Shown: in pieces, positions 19,367 to 27,734 of the stretch
Numbering within the stretch: the first letter of the stretch is position 1
Layout: every line of letters starts with the position of its first letter
Assembly: GCA_021325675.1 (NCBI GenBank)
Contig: JAJTCM010000009.1
Span: 53,370-117,369, forward strand
DNA length: 64,000 bases
Direction of reading: 5' to 3'
Source of the DNA: Crocinitomicaceae bacterium
Lineage (GTDB): Bacteria; Bacteroidota; Bacteroidia; Flavobacteriales_D; Crocinitomicaceae
The notes under the pieces: generated by a model
What the model was told of the DNA's origin: nothing
What the model saw: only the letters and a program-made list of their open reading frames with translations
The model's database searches: none
Translations under genes and position numbers: made by a program

Positions 19367-20893
19367 ATGAAATCGATTATCACTATACTTATTTTGTTGC
19401 TTTCTTTTTCAGGAATAGCCCAGAAAATCAAATTCAAGCTTTCAGGCCAAAAAGACACCACAGTTTTCCTGGTTAAATACAACGGTAAGGGCATGTTTTA
19501 TGCAGATACGGCCGACCTGAAAAACGGTGTGGTTGAATTCAACACGACCCTAAAGGGAAAAGAGCAAAAACCGGGTGTATTTGCCTTACTGCTGCCAGGC
19601 CAGAAATATTTTGACTTCATCTTCAACAACGAAGAAGTTTATATTGAAACGAAAGGACCGGACTACGTCAACAATATGGTCGTGAAAAAGTCTGAAGAGA
19701 ATAAAGTTTTTATTGATTACGTGAAATTTATTTCCGGACAGCGCAACAAGGCTGCTGAGCTTGGCAAAAAGCGTGAAACATTAAAAAAAGACGATCCTGA
19801 ATACAAAAAACTGTCCGAAGAAATTGAAGTTATTTCTCAAAGCGTGGAGCAATACCAGCTTGACCTGGTTAAAAACAACCCGACGAAATTTGTTTCCAAG
19901 CTGGTGAAAATGTCCATGGATGTCAAAATTCCTGAAGCACCGCGCGATTCCAAAGGAGCAATCATCGATTCCAATTTTGCATACAAATACTACCGCGATC
20001 ATTATTTTGACAACATCGACCTGAAGGATGACCGTGTATTGAATACACCGATTTTCCACAATAAGCTGGACGAATTCTTTGGCAAAAAGATGCTCATCCA
20101 GCACCCGGATACATTGGTAAAATACGGTTATTGGTTCCTGGACCAGCTCGACCAGAAATCCGAGCTCTTCAAGTATTCCCTGACGTATATTACGTCTACG
20201 GCTGAAAAGTCGAACATCATGGGAATGGATAAAGTTTTTGTCCGCATGGGACAGCGTTATTACTGCGCTAAAAACCTGGAGGGCAAATCCCCGGCTTACT
20301 GGATGGCGGAAGACAAGCTCGCTGACCTTTGCGAAAAAGTTGAAACGCAGAAAAACCTGGTACAAGGTGTTGTTCCGCCAAACGTGATCCTGCGTGACAC
20401 AACGGATACAAAATGGATGGATTACTACAGTATCAAAGCGGATTATACGATCCTTTATTTCTGGGACCCGGAATGCGGACACTGCAAAACCTCCACCCCG
20501 AAATTACAAAAACTGTACGCCGAAAAGCTGAAAGCGCGCAATGTTGAAGTTTTCGCTGTTGGAAAAGCCATTGGTGAAGATTTCGAAAAATGGAAAAAGT
20601 TCATCGTTAAGAACAACCTGACATTTGTGAACGTTGCCCTGACTGATCGTCTCTACCGTGAAGCGCAGGAAGATGCCCGCAAGTTTGTTCCAAAATATAC
20701 AACGATCCAATCCCTGAACTACCAGGAAACATTCGATATTTTCTCTACGCCGCGCGTATTCGTGCTCGACAAGGATAAAAAAATTATTGCCAAGCAACTG
20801 TCTATCGCCCAGCTGGAAGATTTCCTGGACCGTTTGCAGAACTACAAAGGCCCGAAAATTATTGAGCCTGATCCGGAAGATGAAAAACATTAA
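19367..20893 (+). CDS. Secreted TlpA-like thioredoxin-fold protein, copy 2
   Basis: 508 residues, colinear with copy 1 with no gaps. By eye there are about 47 residue differences, concentrated in the N-terminal beta domain. Signal peptide MKSIITILILLLSFSGIAQ. The redox motif ECGHCKTS and the STPRVFVLD segment are kept, so both copies should be active. Most third positions have diverged, but an 86-base stretch (19871-19956 against 17954-18039) is identical, suggesting local gene conversion. The upstream region and terminator were duplicated with the gene. Confidence 0.85.
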   Translation: MKSIITILILLLSFSGIAQKIKFKLSGQKDTTVFLVKYNGKGMFYADTADLKNGVVEFNTTLKGKEQKPGVFALLLPGQKYFDFIFNNEEVYIETKGPDYVNNMVVKKSEENKVFIDYVKFISGQRNKAAELGKKRETLKKDDPEYKKLSEEIEVISQSVEQYQLDLVKNNPTKFVSKLVKMSMDVKIPEAPRDSKGAIIDSNFAYKYYRDHYFDNIDLKDDRVLNTPIFHNKLDEFFGKKMLIQHPDTLVKYGYWFLDQLDQKSELFKYSLTYITSTAEKSNIMGMDKVFVRMGQRYYCAKNLEGKSPAYWMAEDKLADLCEKVETQKNLVQGVVPPNVILRDTTDTKWMDYYSIKADYTILYFWDPECGHCKTSTPKLQKLYAEKLKARNVEVFAVGKAIGEDFEKWKKFIVKNNLTFVNVALTDRLYREAQEDARKFVPKYTTIQSLNYQETFDIFSTPRVFVLDKDKKIIAKQLSIAQLEDFLDRLQNYKGPKIIEPDPEDEKH

Positions 20894-20903
20894 TTCAAAA
20901 TAC

Positions 20904-20931
20904 GCTCCCCGGCAAACCGGGGAGTTTTTTT
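20904..20931 (+). terminator. Intrinsic terminator of TlpA-like copy 2
   Basis: CTCCCCGG and CCGGGGAG form a perfect stem with loop CAAA, followed by seven T. The ATG of the CPBP gene follows at once, so that gene needs read-through or a promoter inside the terminator region. Confidence 0.88.
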
Positions 20932-21510
20932 ATGTCAAAACTTAGACTATACTTATTAGGTCTCGTCACTTTGCTCGCTTTTCCTGCACTGGCACTCACG
21001 GTGCTGTATTTTTTCGCGGGGAAAACGCCTTTGCATGTCCTGCAATTGGGGCGGGCCCTGCACATCAACACATTTTACGGCTTCCTGTGGGGAATTGTAT
21101 TCGCCCTCATTAGCGGCAAGATTTTCAGCCACCCGTTTTTTGAAGACGATATGAATCAGCAAAAGAAAATCCTGCTGAACCTGCGTCTCACCTTTATTGA
21201 TAAAGCTTTTCTGTCATTTTGCGCCGGATTCGGTGAGGAAGTGCTTTTCCGCTCCGGTGTTCAACATTGGTTCGGGATCTGGGTAACAAGCGTATTCTTT
21301 ATTGCTATTCACGGTTACCTGAACCCTAAAAAATGGAAGCTGTCGATTTACGGGCTCTTTCTCATCCCATTTATTGTTTCGCTCGGCTATGCCCTCGGAC
21401 CGCTCGGTTTATGGTTCTGCATCGCAGCCCACATGTCTTATGATCTTGTTATTTTCCTGTCGCTGAAAGAAGAGGAAGAACAGGTGTTTTTCAGAAAGGT
21501 GAAAGTCTAG
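20932..21510 (+). CDS. CPBP-family intramembrane glutamic protease
   Basis: A 192-residue polytopic membrane protein with the CPBP (Abi/Rce1-like) motifs: GFGEEVLFRSG (catalytic Glu102-Glu103 and Arg107 of EExxxR), a second motif histidine in FIAIHGYLNP, and a third in AHMSYDLVIF. The family includes Rce1-type prenyl-protein proteases and bacteriocin-maturation or immunity proteins; the substrate here is unknown. ATG is directly after the terminator of the TlpA-like gene. Its first ~60 bases also exist as a relic at 19047, so it was partly included in the tandem duplication. Confidence 0.83.
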   Translation: MSKLRLYLLGLVTLLAFPALALTVLYFFAGKTPLHVLQLGRALHINTFYGFLWGIVFALISGKIFSHPFFEDDMNQQKKILLNLRLTFIDKAFLSFCAGFGEEVLFRSGVQHWFGIWVTSVFFIAIHGYLNPKKWKLSIYGLFLIPFIVSLGYALGPLGLWFCIAAHMSYDLVIFLSLKEEEEQVFFRKVKV

Positions 21511-21542
21511 CCTTATCGCAATTTGCATAACTGTAACCGTTA

Positions 21543-21565
21543 ATTAACCGTTAGGCAACGGGTAT
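21543..21565 (+). repeat. Dispersed 23-bp repeat, copy 1
   Basis: Matches the window-wide consensus ATTAACSGTT + RRSCAACGRATAT, here with GGGTAT at the end. It is followed by GTTACTGAAAAATAATAAG. First of a pair 111 bases apart in the 348-base gap before the tail-collar genes; the rest of that gap has no supported gene. Confidence 0.85.
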
Positions 21566-21653
21566 GTTACTGAAAAATAATAAGTTAAAAATTTTCAACT
21601 CCCTAAATTAAACGCTTTCAAATCTTGTAAAGTATCAGTCCGTTTAACCGTGC

Positions 21654-21676
21654 ATTAACCGTTAGGCAACGGATAT
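21654..21676 (+). repeat. Dispersed 23-bp repeat, copy 2
   Basis: Same consensus (ATTAACCGTTAGGCAACG then GATAT), preceded by CGTGC exactly as in copy 4 at 29871. It lies about 180 bases upstream of the first tail-collar gene. Confidence 0.85.
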
Positions 21677-21858
21677 ATAACTGTAATTCAGCAACTTATT
21701 TATGTGAAAAAGAATTAACTGGTTGTTCTTCTCAGCGGAAAACATCTTGTTGTCTGAACTTCAATGTGATGGCGGCATCTATGGCTTGAATGACAAAAAT
21801 AATTGATTTTCAACAAATTAAATTGATATATTTAGGCTCAATCTTTAACTTATATACT

Positions 21859-22404
21859 ATGGATGACATTATTGGCATGATTAAATTGTTTAGCGGTACT
21901 TTTGCGCCGCAGAATTGGGCACTCTGTGACGGCAGCCTGTTGTTGATCAAGCAGTACAGTAATCTTTTTGCGGTACTTGGGACCCAGTACGGCGGTGACG
22001 GCACAATAACGTTCGCCTTACCCGATCTGAGAGGCCGTGCAGCGCTGGGATCAGGACAAGGACCGGGCTTAAGCAATTATGTGGCTGGCGAGCAAGGAGG
22101 ATTCAACACCATTACCCTGATCCAACTGCACTTACCTGTGCATAACCACACATTTAGTGTAAGCTCGGCGAACGCAACACAATCAGCACCAAATCAACAG
22201 GGAAACACTATTGGAACACCTTGTCACGGTACAGGAAGAAGTGTTGCGCAAACCAACGGCTTTAACCTGCTTGCACCTGACACGCAGCTTTCCAGTCAAA
22301 GCCTCATGCCTGCTGGTTCAGATCAGCCGCATGATAACATGCAGCCGTACCTGGGAATGTACTACATCATTTGCATGCAGGGAACTTTTCCGCAACTCCC
22401 GTAA
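21859..22404 (+). CDS. Phage tail-collar domain protein 1 of 3 (MdpB family)
   Basis: 181 residues from the ATG at 21859, chosen because the two following paralogues start in the same way (MxxxxGxIKxFxGxFAPxxW). It carries the Collar domain of phage T4 gp12-like and microcystin-dependent proteins: NWALCDGSLL, LGTQYGGDG, FALPDLRGR, GEQGG, and the C-terminal PHDNMQPYLGMYYIICMQG. Free-standing bacterial members occur in short tandem sets without other tail genes. Their function is not established; surface fibre or adhesin roles are proposed. First gene of a three-gene operon. Confidence 0.85.
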   Translation: MDDIIGMIKLFSGTFAPQNWALCDGSLLLIKQYSNLFAVLGTQYGGDGTITFALPDLRGRAALGSGQGPGLSNYVAGEQGGFNTITLIQLHLPVHNHTFSVSSANATQSAPNQQGNTIGTPCHGTGRSVAQTNGFNLLAPDTQLSSQSLMPAGSDQPHDNMQPYLGMYYIICMQGTFPQLP

Positions 22405-22440
22405 ATCAATTTAACATTATTAATTTCAAAAAATATTATC

Positions 22441-22983
22441 ATGCAGGAATACATGGGAATCATTAAAATATTTGGTGGAACGTTTGCACCGGTTGGGTGG
22501 ATGTTCTGTGACGGTACGTTGTTGCCTGTCAATGAATACGAAAATCTTTACCGCCTGCTAGGAACTACCTACGGAGGTGACGGGGTAAGTACTTTCGCCC
22601 TACCTGATCTCCGGAGCAGAATCCCACTGGGAGCAGGTCAGGGAAACGGTTTACCGCTCATCGGACCCGGGAAGCAGGGAGGTGAAGAGCAGCACACACT
22701 TACGATTATTGAAATACCCGTCCACAATCACATAGGGCTTGTAAGCAGCCAGAATGCAACACTTGAAGTTGCGTCACAGGGAGATTTAATGGCCGTTCCA
22801 GGAACTGATGCCAGTGGAAGCTTTGTTGCAACGAATGGTTTCAACGCCGCCATGCCGAATGTGACATTAAACGGAGCTACGGTTTCCAATACTGGTGCAA
22901 ATATGCCGCATGAGAACAGGCAGCCTTTCCTTGCTGTGAATTATTTGATCTGTGTAGATGGGGTTTTCCCTCCGGAAGGGTAA
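22441..22983 (+). CDS. Phage tail-collar domain protein 2 of 3 (MdpB family)
   Basis: 180 residues, paralogous along the whole length with its neighbours: MGIIKIFGGTFAPVGWMFCDG, LGTTYGGDGVSTFALPDLRSR, GKQGGEEQHTL, and PHENRQPFLAVNYLICVDGVFP. No signal peptide, as is usual for the family, although these proteins are predicted to act outside the cell. The middle segment (about 95-150), which would form the exposed fibre part, is the least conserved among the three. The gap to the previous gene is 36 bases. Confidence 0.85.
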   Translation: MQEYMGIIKIFGGTFAPVGWMFCDGTLLPVNEYENLYRLLGTTYGGDGVSTFALPDLRSRIPLGAGQGNGLPLIGPGKQGGEEQHTLTIIEIPVHNHIGLVSSQNATLEVASQGDLMAVPGTDASGSFVATNGFNAAMPNVTLNGATVSNTGANMPHENRQPFLAVNYLICVDGVFPPEG

Positions 22984-23035
22984 CCGCTGCCCGCAACCGG
23001 GATTAAAAAATCAAAACATTAAAATTATTTATATT

Positions 23036-23575
23036 ATGGATGAATATATTGGAATCGTAAAATTATTTGCAGGCCTGTATGCACCGCAAAACTGGGCATT
23101 CTGTAACGGACAACTCCTGAACATTAAAACAAATGCACCTTTATACGCTATTATAGGGAATTCCTACGGCGGAGATGGAATAACAACTTTCGCCTTGCCT
23201 GACATGCGTAGCCGTGTTCCCGTTGGGGCTGGGTTCGGGAACAATCTTCAACCCATCCAGGTTGCGCAGCGCGGGGGCGCAATCAGCACAGATCTGAATA
23301 CTGCCCAAATGCCGGAACACACGCACACGGAGTCCGTGAGCTCGAAAGATGCGGTACTGACTACAGCTCTCACAAACTCTTCCATCGCAGCGCCGACAAC
23401 CTCAGTTGAAGCTCCGCGTGCGACTTATGGATTTATTTCGGGAAACCCGGATACCATGCTGAATCCCCGGACCGTTTCCAGCATTGGAGGAAGCCAGCCG
23501 CACAACAACATGCAACCCTATGTTGGAATCAATTACATTATCTGTATCAGCGGAATATACCCGCAGAGAAATTAA
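23036..23575 (+). CDS. Phage tail-collar domain protein 3 of 3 (MdpB family)
   Basis: 179 residues from the ATG at 23036, which gives the conserved family start MDEYIGIVKLFAGLYAPQNW; upstream in-frame codons overlap the previous gene and are not conserved. Collar motifs: FCNGQLL, IGNSYGGDGITTFALPDMRSR, AQRGG, and PHNNMQPYVGINYIICISG. With its two neighbours it makes a set of three diverged copies that probably assemble together, perhaps as a heterotrimer, since collar fibres are trimeric (inference). The operon ends at a strong terminator. Confidence 0.85.
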   Translation: MDEYIGIVKLFAGLYAPQNWAFCNGQLLNIKTNAPLYAIIGNSYGGDGITTFALPDMRSRVPVGAGFGNNLQPIQVAQRGGAISTDLNTAQMPEHTHTESVSSKDAVLTTALTNSSIAAPTTSVEAPRATYGFISGNPDTMLNPRTVSSIGGSQPHNNMQPYVGINYIICISGIYPQRN

Positions 23576-23596
23576 GCTCTTAAGCATAGACAGCGT

Positions 23597-23628
23597 AACC
23601 GCCCTGCATAAAACAGGGCGGTTTTTTT
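23597..23628 (+). terminator. Intrinsic terminator of the tail-collar operon
   Basis: AACCGCCCTG and CAGGGCGGTT form a 10-base perfect stem with loop CATAAAA, followed by a T-run. It separates the collar trio from the DUF3494 adhesin gene. Confidence 0.9.
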
Positions 23629-23673
23629 ATGGGTACAGGTTAACCGGAAACAGAAAAGCTCCCCATTGAGTTT

Positions 23674-23904
23674 TTAATCTGTGCTGAAATAATATGAATT
23701 CATTTTATGTTCCCGGGCGAATTCCAGATTTATTTCACGGACAATGACCTGCCCGGTTTGTGGGCAAACCTCCGTCACCCCGCGGTACAACCCGCCAATA
23801 TGCAATCTGACTGTGGGCCAATCACCTGATTTAGTCAGTGATCCGTATTTTCGATTGAATTGTTTTACACAAATGCTTCTTTTTTTTATACAATACTTTC
23901 TGCA
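23674..23904 (-). pseudogene. Possible gene remnant or unrecognised small ORF without ATG
   Basis: The 384-base gap before the DUF3494 gene holds a 76-codon open frame on the minus strand with no ATG near its start. It includes HIGGLYRGVTEVCPQTGQ and EINLEFAREHKMNSYYFSTD, ending in TAA. The composition looks protein-like, and the frame is open across the middle of the gap. It could be the tail of a decayed gene, a small gene starting at TTG or GTG, or chance. I do not recognise a family. Confidence 0.3.
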
Positions 23905-23959
23905 TTAATCCGTCGCACCTTTGACCCGTGAAAATTAATTCACTCTATTAATTCATCCC

Positions 23960-26722
23960 ATGAAAAATAAATTACTTTGTATAATAACTGCACTCGTGTC
24001 GTTAATTATACCGAAAGTATATCTTGGACAAGCTCCAAACCTTGGAACCGCAGCTGATTTTGTACTTTTTTCTTCTGTCGGGGCAATCGGTAATACCGGA
24101 ATTTCCCATGTAACCGGTAATGTCGGGACAAACAGCGGCGCCATTACAGGTTTTGGAAATGTCAACGGCCAGATGCATTCCGGAGACCTTGTCACCGCAC
24201 AATGTTCTGCAGATTTGCTGATTGCCTATGGGCAGCTGAGCGCAACGGTTCCCGGTTTTTTTCCGGCACCTTTACTGGGTAACGGGCAAGTCCTGGTTCC
24301 CGGGGTACACCTTATTGCCGGCCCTGCAACACTGAATTCAAACCTGACGCTTGATGCGCAGGGTGATCCGGACGCTGTTTTTATCATTCGTATCAACGGG
24401 GCTTTTGGTGTTAACGCCAATGCAAACGTACAATTACTCAACGGGGCACTGGCATGTAATGTGTTCTGGCAAGTAGGTGATTTGGTCAGCATCGCCGCCG
24501 GAGCTACTATGCGTGGCAACATCATCAATAACGGATCTATCCATCTGGGTACCGGCGCTACGCTTGAAGGCAGGGCGCTTTCGATCGCGGGCCAGGTTAC
24601 TATTGACGGAATACTTGCCTACACCCCAATTGGCTGCGGAAGCCCGGTTTTAACAGGGCCTGCTTCACCAGACCTTAATGGTATCGGCTGTTTTGCGCTG
24701 TTTTCTTCCAACGGGCCGGTGACAAACACAGGTGTGACAACCGTTTATGGCGATGTCGGCACAAACAGTGGTTTGACTACAGGTTATGATCCTTTATTGG
24801 TAACCGGGGAAATCCACCCTAACCCGGATGGGTCAACTGCGCAGGCAGCAAGCGACTTAACGGATGCTTATGCTTATCTCAACACCCTTCCCTATGACAT
24901 TGAATTGTTGTATCCCGCGCAATTCGGTAACAGCCTCGTCCTGACACCGCACACCTACCTGATGAATGCTGCTGTAACTTTTACCGATACTGTTTTCTTA
25001 AATGCCCGGGGAAATCCTGACGCGGTTTTTGTGATCCAGGTCAACGGGGCGTTTACAACCAGCACTTTCGCCATCGTAACACTCATAAACGGCACACAGG
25101 CAAAAAATGTTTACTGGAAAATAGACGGGGCTACAAACATCAATGGCTTTTCGGAATTCAAAGGTACGATCATCGGCAACAACGGTGCAATAAACCTCGC
25201 AAGCGGTGCAACTATCATTGGCCGGGCCCTTACCACCACCGGCGCGCTGAACACTACTGCAATGAGCATCAGCCTGCCTTCTTCGTGCTCTCCGTTCACA
25301 ATAACAGAACCTGTCAACCAAACTGCCTGTGAAGGAAGCTCCGCAAGCTTCACGGTAGTCGCAACGGGTGACGACCTGACTTACCAATGGAGAAAAGGAA
25401 ATGTCAATTTAAATAACGGCGGATCTATTTCCGGTGCAACTTCAGCAACGTTAACAATCAACCCGGTAACTGCCAGCGATGCCGCTTTAAACTACAACGT
25501 AATAATCACGGGGGGCTTTACGCCAAGCGACACTTCCAGCAATGTATCCCTGACCGTTCTTACAGCACCTGTAATTACAACCCAGCCAGCAGACCAAACA
25601 GTATGCATTACCGGTGGAACGGCAATCTTTACAGCAGCTGCAACTGGAAACGGACTCAGCTATCAATGGAGAAGAGGAATTGTGAACCTGGTTGACGGTG
25701 CAAGCATTTCCGGGGCTACAACTTCAACGCTGACGATCAACCCGGTAACGCCGGCAGATGCCGCCACAAACTACAACGTTGTCATTACCGGAACCTGTTC
25801 ACCAACTGTCGTTTCCGACAACGCATCCCTGGTATTAACCGCTTTACCTTTGGCAAACGCATCTTCCAACTCGCCGGTTTGCACCGGGGGGCCGATTCAA
25901 CTGGACGCCGGCACTGTTGCGGGAGCGACTTACCTTTGGACAGGGCCAAACAGCTTTACATCGGTTAACCAGCACAGTGTTATTCCATCTGCAGCGATTT
26001 CGGATGCGGGCAATTATTCACTAACAGTTCTCGTAAACGGCTGCAATTCACTTCCTGCCACCGTCGCTGTGTTAGTAGTTGTTTGCTCCAACGACCTGAG
26101 TATTGTCAAAACAGCGGACAGCATGGAGCCACTGATCGGAAAAAACATCGTATTTACAATTACAGCAAGTAATAACGGGCCGGATAACTCGAGCGGCGTA
26201 ACGGTTAGCGACACGCTTCACAACGGGTATACATATATTTCATCTTCCACAACTACCGGCACGTATGACGCTGCAAGCGGAACATGGACGATCGGCGATT
26301 TGCTCAACGGAGAAACAGCTGTCCTGACTATCACTGCATCGGTAAACACCAGCGGAGACTATGTTAATACGGCCTATATCGATGGAAACGAAGCTGAAGC
26401 AAACCTCGTGAACAACCGCTCATCCGTTGAGCCTTTTCCAACTGATTTCTTTATTCCTGAAGGGTTTTCTCCCAACGGGGACGCAATCAACGACCTGTTT
26501 GTGATCCGCGGGATCCAGTATTTCCCTTCCAACACTTTTGAGATATTCAATCGTTGGGGGAACAAGATTTTTGAAATCAGCCCCTACCAAAACTCCTGGA
26601 ACGGTAAATCTTTCGTGGACTTCAGCCTGGGTGACGAATTACCGGTAGGCCTGTATTTCTACATACTCGATCTTGGCGATGATTCTCCCGCGCTGAAAGG
26701 TACAATTTACCTGAACAGATAA
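23960..26722 (+). CDS. T9SS-secreted surface protein with two DUF3494 ice-binding-like domains
   Basis: 920 residues. Signal peptide MKNKLLCIITALVSLIIPKVYLGQ. Two DUF3494 beta-solenoid domains follow (about 27-215 and 237-430; each has FVLFSS or FALFSS, GDVGTNSG or GNVGTNSG, and a closing EGRAL or IGRAL). Then come two Ig-like repeats (about 445-625, each with YQWR and SISGAT), a third Ig-like unit (635-710), a DUF11 repeat (about 712-825, DLSIVKTADS) and a gliding/T9SS type B C-terminal domain (830-920, FSPNGDAINDLFVIRG … FEIFNRWGNKIFE). Such proteins bind ice or act as adhesins. The downstream PorP/SprF and OmpA-like genes are its likely export and anchoring partners. Confidence 0.88.
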   Translation: MKNKLLCIITALVSLIIPKVYLGQAPNLGTAADFVLFSSVGAIGNTGISHVTGNVGTNSGAITGFGNVNGQMHSGDLVTAQCSADLLIAYGQLSATVPGFFPAPLLGNGQVLVPGVHLIAGPATLNSNLTLDAQGDPDAVFIIRINGAFGVNANANVQLLNGALACNVFWQVGDLVSIAAGATMRGNIINNGSIHLGTGATLEGRALSIAGQVTIDGILAYTPIGCGSPVLTGPASPDLNGIGCFALFSSNGPVTNTGVTTVYGDVGTNSGLTTGYDPLLVTGEIHPNPDGSTAQAASDLTDAYAYLNTLPYDIELLYPAQFGNSLVLTPHTYLMNAAVTFTDTVFLNARGNPDAVFVIQVNGAFTTSTFAIVTLINGTQAKNVYWKIDGATNINGFSEFKGTIIGNNGAINLASGATIIGRALTTTGALNTTAMSISLPSSCSPFTITEPVNQTACEGSSASFTVVATGDDLTYQWRKGNVNLNNGGSISGATSATLTINPVTASDAALNYNVIITGGFTPSDTSSNVSLTVLTAPVITTQPADQTVCITGGTAIFTAAATGNGLSYQWRRGIVNLVDGASISGATTSTLTINPVTPADAATNYNVVITGTCSPTVVSDNASLVLTALPLANASSNSPVCTGGPIQLDAGTVAGATYLWTGPNSFTSVNQHSVIPSAAISDAGNYSLTVLVNGCNSLPATVAVLVVVCSNDLSIVKTADSMEPLIGKNIVFTITASNNGPDNSSGVTVSDTLHNGYTYISSSTTTGTYDAASGTWTIGDLLNGETAVLTITASVNTSGDYVNTAYIDGNEAEANLVNNRSSVEPFPTDFFIPEGFSPNGDAINDLFVIRGIQYFPSNTFEIFNRWGNKIFEISPYQNSWNGKSFVDFSLGDELPVGLYFYILDLGDDSPALKGTIYLNR

Positions 26723-26771
26723 GCACACCCAAATAACTGTCACGGAATTTCCCGGGATTAAATTAAAAGAT

Positions 26772-27713
26772 ATGAAAACACTCAAAAAATTAACAGCGGT
26801 ACTTGTTTTAAGCCTGGGCAGTTTAGCCCTTCATGCCCAGCAAGCGCCTATGTTCACGCATTACATGTACAACACCCTTGCCGTCAACCCCGGCTATGCA
26901 GGAAGCAGGGAAGCCTTAAGCATCACGGCGCTTCACCGCTCACAATGGGTAGGTTTTAAAGGTGCGCCGACAACACAAACCCTGACCATGCATGCGCCTC
27001 TAAGAAGCAAGCACATCGGGATTGGCTTGACAGCTATGAACGACAGGATTGGCCCGGTCAACAACACTTCCGTGTTTGGTCAATTTGCTTACATTATGCA
27101 GCTGAATAAAAAATCCAAACTGGCCTTAGGCCTAAGCGGAGGTGTTCATATTCTGCAGGCCAACCTGAGCTCACTTGAGCTTGATCAGCAAAATGACCCG
27201 GTTTTCACAAACAACATCAATAGTCACGTGGCACCGAATTTCGGGTTTGGGGCTTACTATTCACGCAAGCGGTTTTATGCAGGCGTATCATCCCCGGATT
27301 TACTGGAAAATAAGTACTCTGCGTTCAAGCTTGCTGACGGAACTACCCAAACGGGAAAAGAACAAAGGCATTACTTTTTCATTGCCGGCGCCGTTTTCAA
27401 TTTGACTGACCAGGTGGCTTTCAAACCAACCACTTTAGTTAAAGCTACAGCCGGCGCTCCTGTACAAGTAGATGTAACAGCTTCCTTCATCCTGATGGAA
27501 AAAGTGCTACTCGGCGCGATGTACCGCACCGGGGATGCAGCCGGAGTATTGGTTGGACTGGACCTGAACGAGCAATTCCACATCGGCTATTCTTTTGATT
27601 GGTCATATGGTGTGAGAACATTCAAATATAACCAGGGAAGCCACGAAATTATGCTGCGTTATGACTTCATCTTCAGCAGTAAGAAACAGATCGATTCACC
27701 AAGATATTTTTAA
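26772..27713 (+). CDS. PorP/SprF family type IX secretion membrane protein
   Basis: 313 residues with a signal peptide ending in LHAQ. The family hallmark at the mature N-terminus is complete: APMFTHYMYNTLAVNPGYAGSREALSITALHRSQWVGF. The rest alternates beta strands of an outer-membrane barrel and ends YDFIFSSKKQIDSPRYF. In Flavobacterium, SprF is needed for export and attachment of the adhesin SprB, and paralogues sit next to type B CTD cargo genes. Here it lies 49 bases after such a cargo gene, so it is probably dedicated to it. Confidence 0.93.
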   Translation: MKTLKKLTAVLVLSLGSLALHAQQAPMFTHYMYNTLAVNPGYAGSREALSITALHRSQWVGFKGAPTTQTLTMHAPLRSKHIGIGLTAMNDRIGPVNNTSVFGQFAYIMQLNKKSKLALGLSGGVHILQANLSSLELDQQNDPVFTNNINSHVAPNFGFGAYYSRKRFYAGVSSPDLLENKYSAFKLADGTTQTGKEQRHYFFIAGAVFNLTDQVAFKPTTLVKATAGAPVQVDVTASFILMEKVLLGAMYRTGDAAGVLVGLDLNEQFHIGYSFDWSYGVRTFKYNQGSHEIMLRYDFIFSSKKQIDSPRYF

Positions 27714-27734
27714 ACTTTTATTAAAACACACCTC

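Larger units (their letters stand above)
17035..20987 (+). repeat. Tandem duplication of a ~1.9-2.0 kb unit
   Basis: Unit 1 runs from the 3' part of the FtsX-like permease (17035) through the TlpA-like gene and its terminator into a CPBP start. Unit 2 repeats this order: permease 3' relic, TlpA-like gene, terminator, CPBP gene. The offset between matching positions is 1917-1919 bases. The join between the CPBP 5' relic and the permease 3' relic falls at TCCTGC (19098-19103), a hexamer present at both parental sites (17035-17040 and 20982-20987). This fits duplication at a 6-bp microhomology. Confidence 0.85.

Noticed and set aside
21859..23575. Prophage remnant
   Set aside because: Only collar-domain proteins are present, with intact operon structure and terminator and no integrase, capsid or lysis genes; they are better read as the free-standing bacterial family.
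23701..23830. A tRNA-like stretch in the GC-rich part of the collar-adhesin gap
   Set aside because: No T-loop GTTCGA-type sequence and no acceptor stem could be paired; the minus-strand open frame explains the composition better.
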